Source: Burkholderiales bacterium RIFCSPHIGHO2_12_FULL_61_11
GTDB taxonomy: Bacteria; Pseudomonadota; Gammaproteobacteria; Burkholderiales; Burkholderiaceae_C
Assembly (NCBI GenBank): GCA_001770785.1
Contig: MERZ01000143.1
Location: forward strand, 3,617-10,328
Reading direction: 5' to 3'
Length of the DNA: 6,712 bases
Part shown: positions 5,227 to 6,712 of the stretch, piece by piece
Layout of the letters: every line of letters begins with the position of its first letter
Numbering within the stretch: position 1 is the stretch's first letter
Translations under genes and position numbers: made by a program
Notes under the pieces: generated by a model
Database searches by the model: none
What the model was told of the DNA's origin: nothing
Seen by the model: the letters and a program-made list of their open reading frames with translations, nothing else

Positions 5227-5700
5227 ATGCAAAAAATCACCCCCTTCCTGTGGTTCGACGACCGGGCCGAAGAGGCCATGAATTTTTACGTCTCGATTTT
5301 CAGGAATTCAAGAGTTTTGGCGGTCACTCGTTATGGTGATGCGGGACCCGGGCCGAAGGGAACGGTCATGACCGCCAATTTTCTGCTCGACGGGCAGGAA
5401 TTTGTCGCACTGAACGGCGGGCCGACATACCAGTTCACGCCTGCCATCTCGTTTGTCGTGAACTGCGAGTCGCAGGAAGAAGTTGACGAGTTCTGGGAAA
5501 AACTCTCGGCTGGTGGCAGAGAAGATCAATGCGCCTGGCTGCAGGATAAATTCGGCGTGTCCTGGCAGATCGTTCCCACTGTTTTGGTCAAGCTGTTGAA
5601 TGACCCCGATCCGCTCAAGGCGCAGCGTGTCATGGCCGCCATGATGAAAATGAAGAAGATCGACATTGCCGCTTTACAGCGCGCCTATGGGGGGCCCTAG
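5227..5700 (+). CDS. VOC family protein of the PhnB-like / 3-dmu-9_3-mt domain group
   Basis: The product is 157 residues. It starts ITPFLWFDDRAEEAMNFYVS (4-23), the hallmark first helix-strand module of the PF06983 group, followed by SRVLAVTRYGDAGPGPKGTV, GQEFVALNGGP (56-66) and ISFVVNCESQEEVDEFWEKL. The closing strand is DKFGVSWQIVP (107-117). A C-terminal helical tail contains DPDPLKAQRVMAAMMKMKKI (126-145). Despite the domain name, there is no methyltransferase SAM motif; family members are mostly of unknown substrate. AAGGAG (5212-5217) lies within the end of the preceding gene, and only six bases separate the two reading frames, so the two are almost certainly co-transcribed and translationally coupled. 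The spacing of nine bases to the ATG is normal. Confidence 0.92.
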   Translation: MQKITPFLWFDDRAEEAMNFYVSIFRNSRVLAVTRYGDAGPGPKGTVMTANFLLDGQEFVALNGGPTYQFTPAISFVVNCESQEEVDEFWEKLSAGGREDQCAWLQDKFGVSWQIVPTVLVKLLNDPDPLKAQRVMAAMMKMKKIDIAALQRAYGGP

Positions 5701-5792
5701 CGTGCAGCCATTCGCCAGCCGATATTTCTCGATCCTGGCAGTGCCGAAGTGAGACGGATCGACAACCTTAACCGCTGAAAAAGGAGATCGTC
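5701..5792 (+). other. Intergenic spacer between the second and third VOC genes
   Basis: This 92-bp spacer contains no strong hairpin with a T-run, so read-through into the third VOC gene is likely. A 16-codon GTG-started frame (5702-5752) is present but has no ribosome binding site and is not considered real. An internal promoter cannot be excluded. Confidence 0.4.
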
Positions 5793-6206
5793 ATGCAAGT
5801 TCAGCCCTACCTGTTTTTTGAAGGCCGCTGCGAAGAGGCCCTGAATTTTTACCGCAGCGCGCTCGGTGCCGAGGTCACCGCGATGATGCGTTTCAAGGAA
5901 AGCCCGGAGCCGATGCCAGCGGGCATGTGCCCGCCCGGCTCCGACGAAAAAATCATGCACGCGAACTTTCGCATCGGTGAGACAACCCTGATGGCCTCGG
6001 ACGGACGGGCTACGGGTAGGGCCGAATTCAAGGGCTTTTCCCTGTCACTCTCGGCACCCAACGACGCCGAGGCCCAGCGCCTGTTCACTGCGCTGGGCGA
6101 GGGCGGGCAGGTGCAGATGCCGTTGGCCAAGACCTTTTATGCCTCGTCCTTCGGCATGGTGGCCGACCGCTTCGGCGTGTCGTGGATGATCATCGTGATG
6201 CCTTGA
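5793..6206 (+). CDS. PhnB-like VOC family protein
   Basis: The product is 137 residues. It starts MQVQPYLFFEGRCEEALNFY (1-20), typical of the COG2764 PhnB-like group, and includes RSALGAEVTAMMRFKESPEP (21-40), PGSDEKIMHANFRIGETTLM (48-67) followed by ASDGR, FKGFSLSLSAPN (79-90) and FGMVADRFGVSWMIIV (120-135). The N-terminal YLFFEGRCEEALNFY module and the DRFGVSWMI strand are shared with the preceding gene's PFLWFDDRAEEAMNFY and DKFGVSWQI, so the two are related paralogues. The E. coli relative is YjdN/PhnB, whose name comes from its position near phosphonate genes; no phosphonate genes are seen here. AAGGAG at 5781-5786 lies six bases before the ATG. It is the last gene of the run, and no terminator is obvious after it. 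Confidence 0.93.
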   Translation: MQVQPYLFFEGRCEEALNFYRSALGAEVTAMMRFKESPEPMPAGMCPPGSDEKIMHANFRIGETTLMASDGRATGRAEFKGFSLSLSAPNDAEAQRLFTALGEGGQVQMPLAKTFYASSFGMVADRFGVSWMIIVMP

Positions 6207-6220
6207 AGGGATCAGATGGC

Positions 6221-6316
6221 TCAGCGCCCCGCGTCATCCACTTCGCGCAGCAGGCGCATGCCGACCAGGGTGTAGCGGGTCTGCGGAACTGCCCGAGCGG
6301 CCAATTGCTCATGAAA
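6221..6316 (-). pseudogene. Short C-terminal remnant of a lost minus-strand gene
   Basis: In the frame ending at the TGA at 6221-6223, the minus strand reads EQLAARAVPQTRYTLVGMRL and then LREVDDAGR. The frame is closed upstream by a TAA at 6317-6319, leaving 31 codons with only a TTG (6302-6304) or an internal ATG as possible starts. VGMRLLRE is faintly like the GFRLxRE ending of formylglycine-generating-enzyme-type domains, but this is too short to assign. It is most simply the tail of a deleted gene. Confidence 0.3.
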
Positions 6317-6323
6317 TTAGTCT

Positions 6324-6338
6324 CGCCCATACAGGGCG
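6324..6338. repeat. Small inverted repeat between converging VOC and cytochrome genes
   Basis: CGCCC (6324-6328) and GGGCG (6334-6338) form a 5-bp stem around ATACA. It lies between two converging transcription units. Neither side has a proper T-run, so it is at best a weak or Rho-assisted termination element. Confidence 0.2.
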
Positions 6339-6389
6339 GGTTCAAGCGGCTGTTAATCAGGAAGCATGCACAACGCCGCCCAGAGAAGG

Positions 6390-6712
6390 CTACTTGCGGC
6401 GGAAATCGTCGTGGCAAGACTTGCAGGCGTCCGCAGTGGCAGTGAACGCGGTTTTCAGGGATTCGAGGCTGCCGGCCTTGGCGGCGGTGGCCAGCTTGTC
6501 GGTTGCCGCCATCAGCTTTTCATTTTTTTCCTTGAATTTGGCCTGCTCGGTCCAGACCTCAGGCTTGACCCTGGTGTTGCCGCCCCTGTCGGTACCGGGA
6601 ATGAAACCAGCCCAGGGCAGCTTGGACATGTCGGCGACGATCGCAGCATTGTGTTCGGCTGCTTTGGCATCGAACGGGACCTTGCCATTGGCCATGGCAC
6701 CGATGCGGCCGA
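6390..6712 (-). CDS. Class II c-type cytochrome (cytochrome c' / c556 family), N-terminus outside window
   Basis: The minus-strand frame is open from the right edge to a TAG at 6390-6392, showing 106 C-terminal residues. The C-terminal haem site CKSCH is followed by DDFRRK, the diagnostic ending of class II cytochromes, in which haem is attached near the C-terminus. The visible part starts GRIGAMANGKVPFD, the conserved end of the first helix of these four-helix-bundle proteins, followed by AAEHNAAIVADMSKLPWAGF and GTDRGGNTRVKPEVW. The protein should be periplasmic, with its signal peptide and roughly 40 residues missing to the right. The ATG at 6695 is an internal methionine, because the frame and family similarity continue upstream of it. 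Roles in the family include electron transfer and nitric-oxide binding; the haem-ligand type cannot be decided without the N-terminus. Confidence 0.93.
   Translation of the reverse strand, partial: GRIGAMANGKVPFDAKAAEHNAAIVADMSKLPWAGFIPGTDRGGNTRVKPEVWTEQAKFKEKNEKLMAATDKLATAAKAGSLESLKTAFTATADACKSCHDDFRRK

Noticed and set aside
5702..5752. GTG-started 16-codon peptide between the second and third VOC genes
   Set aside because: No ribosome binding site, no recognisable sequence, and this length arises easily by chance.

Overview
The window looks like an ordinary accessory-rich stretch of a GC-rich Gram-negative chromosome. It is most likely from a betaproteobacterium of the Burkholderiales/Comamonadaceae type (inference from codon use, the DUF1439 and c'-type cytochrome genes and the style of the VOC proteins; no rRNA or other taxonomic marker is present). 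I see no tRNA, rRNA, CRISPR array, insertion sequence or phage gene.

Left part (1-1537): a minus-strand AAA+ ATPase of the DUF4143 family occupies 1-1160. It lacks only its C-terminal end at the window edge. Its start lies in an AT-rich 40-bp island with a perfect 10-bp inverted repeat laid over the likely promoter. The rest of this interval holds a possible 18-codon stub of an NTF2-like gene and a clear terminator belonging to the next gene.

Centre (1538-3966): a minus-strand secreted protein with two tandem beta-gamma-crystallin domains fused to a glycine zipper; a start-less, AT-richer open frame on the minus strand that looks like the remains of a gene; a small plus-strand zinc-ribbon protein; and a minus-strand lipoprotein ending in an aspartate-rich calcium-binding repeat. 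Two of these envelope proteins carry recognisable calcium-binding motifs, so a shared link to calcium or cell-envelope stress is possible but unproven.

Right part (3967-6712): a plus-strand exported DUF1439 protein, then a plus-strand run of three VOC-fold (glyoxalase/PhnB-like) genes. The first two are tightly coupled and the third follows after 92 bp. They probably act on small organic substrates in the cytoplasm, but the substrates cannot be read from sequence. The window closes with a 31-residue C-terminal scrap of a lost minus-strand gene and the C-terminal two thirds or more of a c'-type cytochrome that enters from the right edge.

No convincing new multi-gene system is visible. The points most worth a second look are the crystallin/glycine-zipper fusion, the palindrome-controlled apparently leaderless ATPase gene, and the start-less reading frame at 2666-2899.
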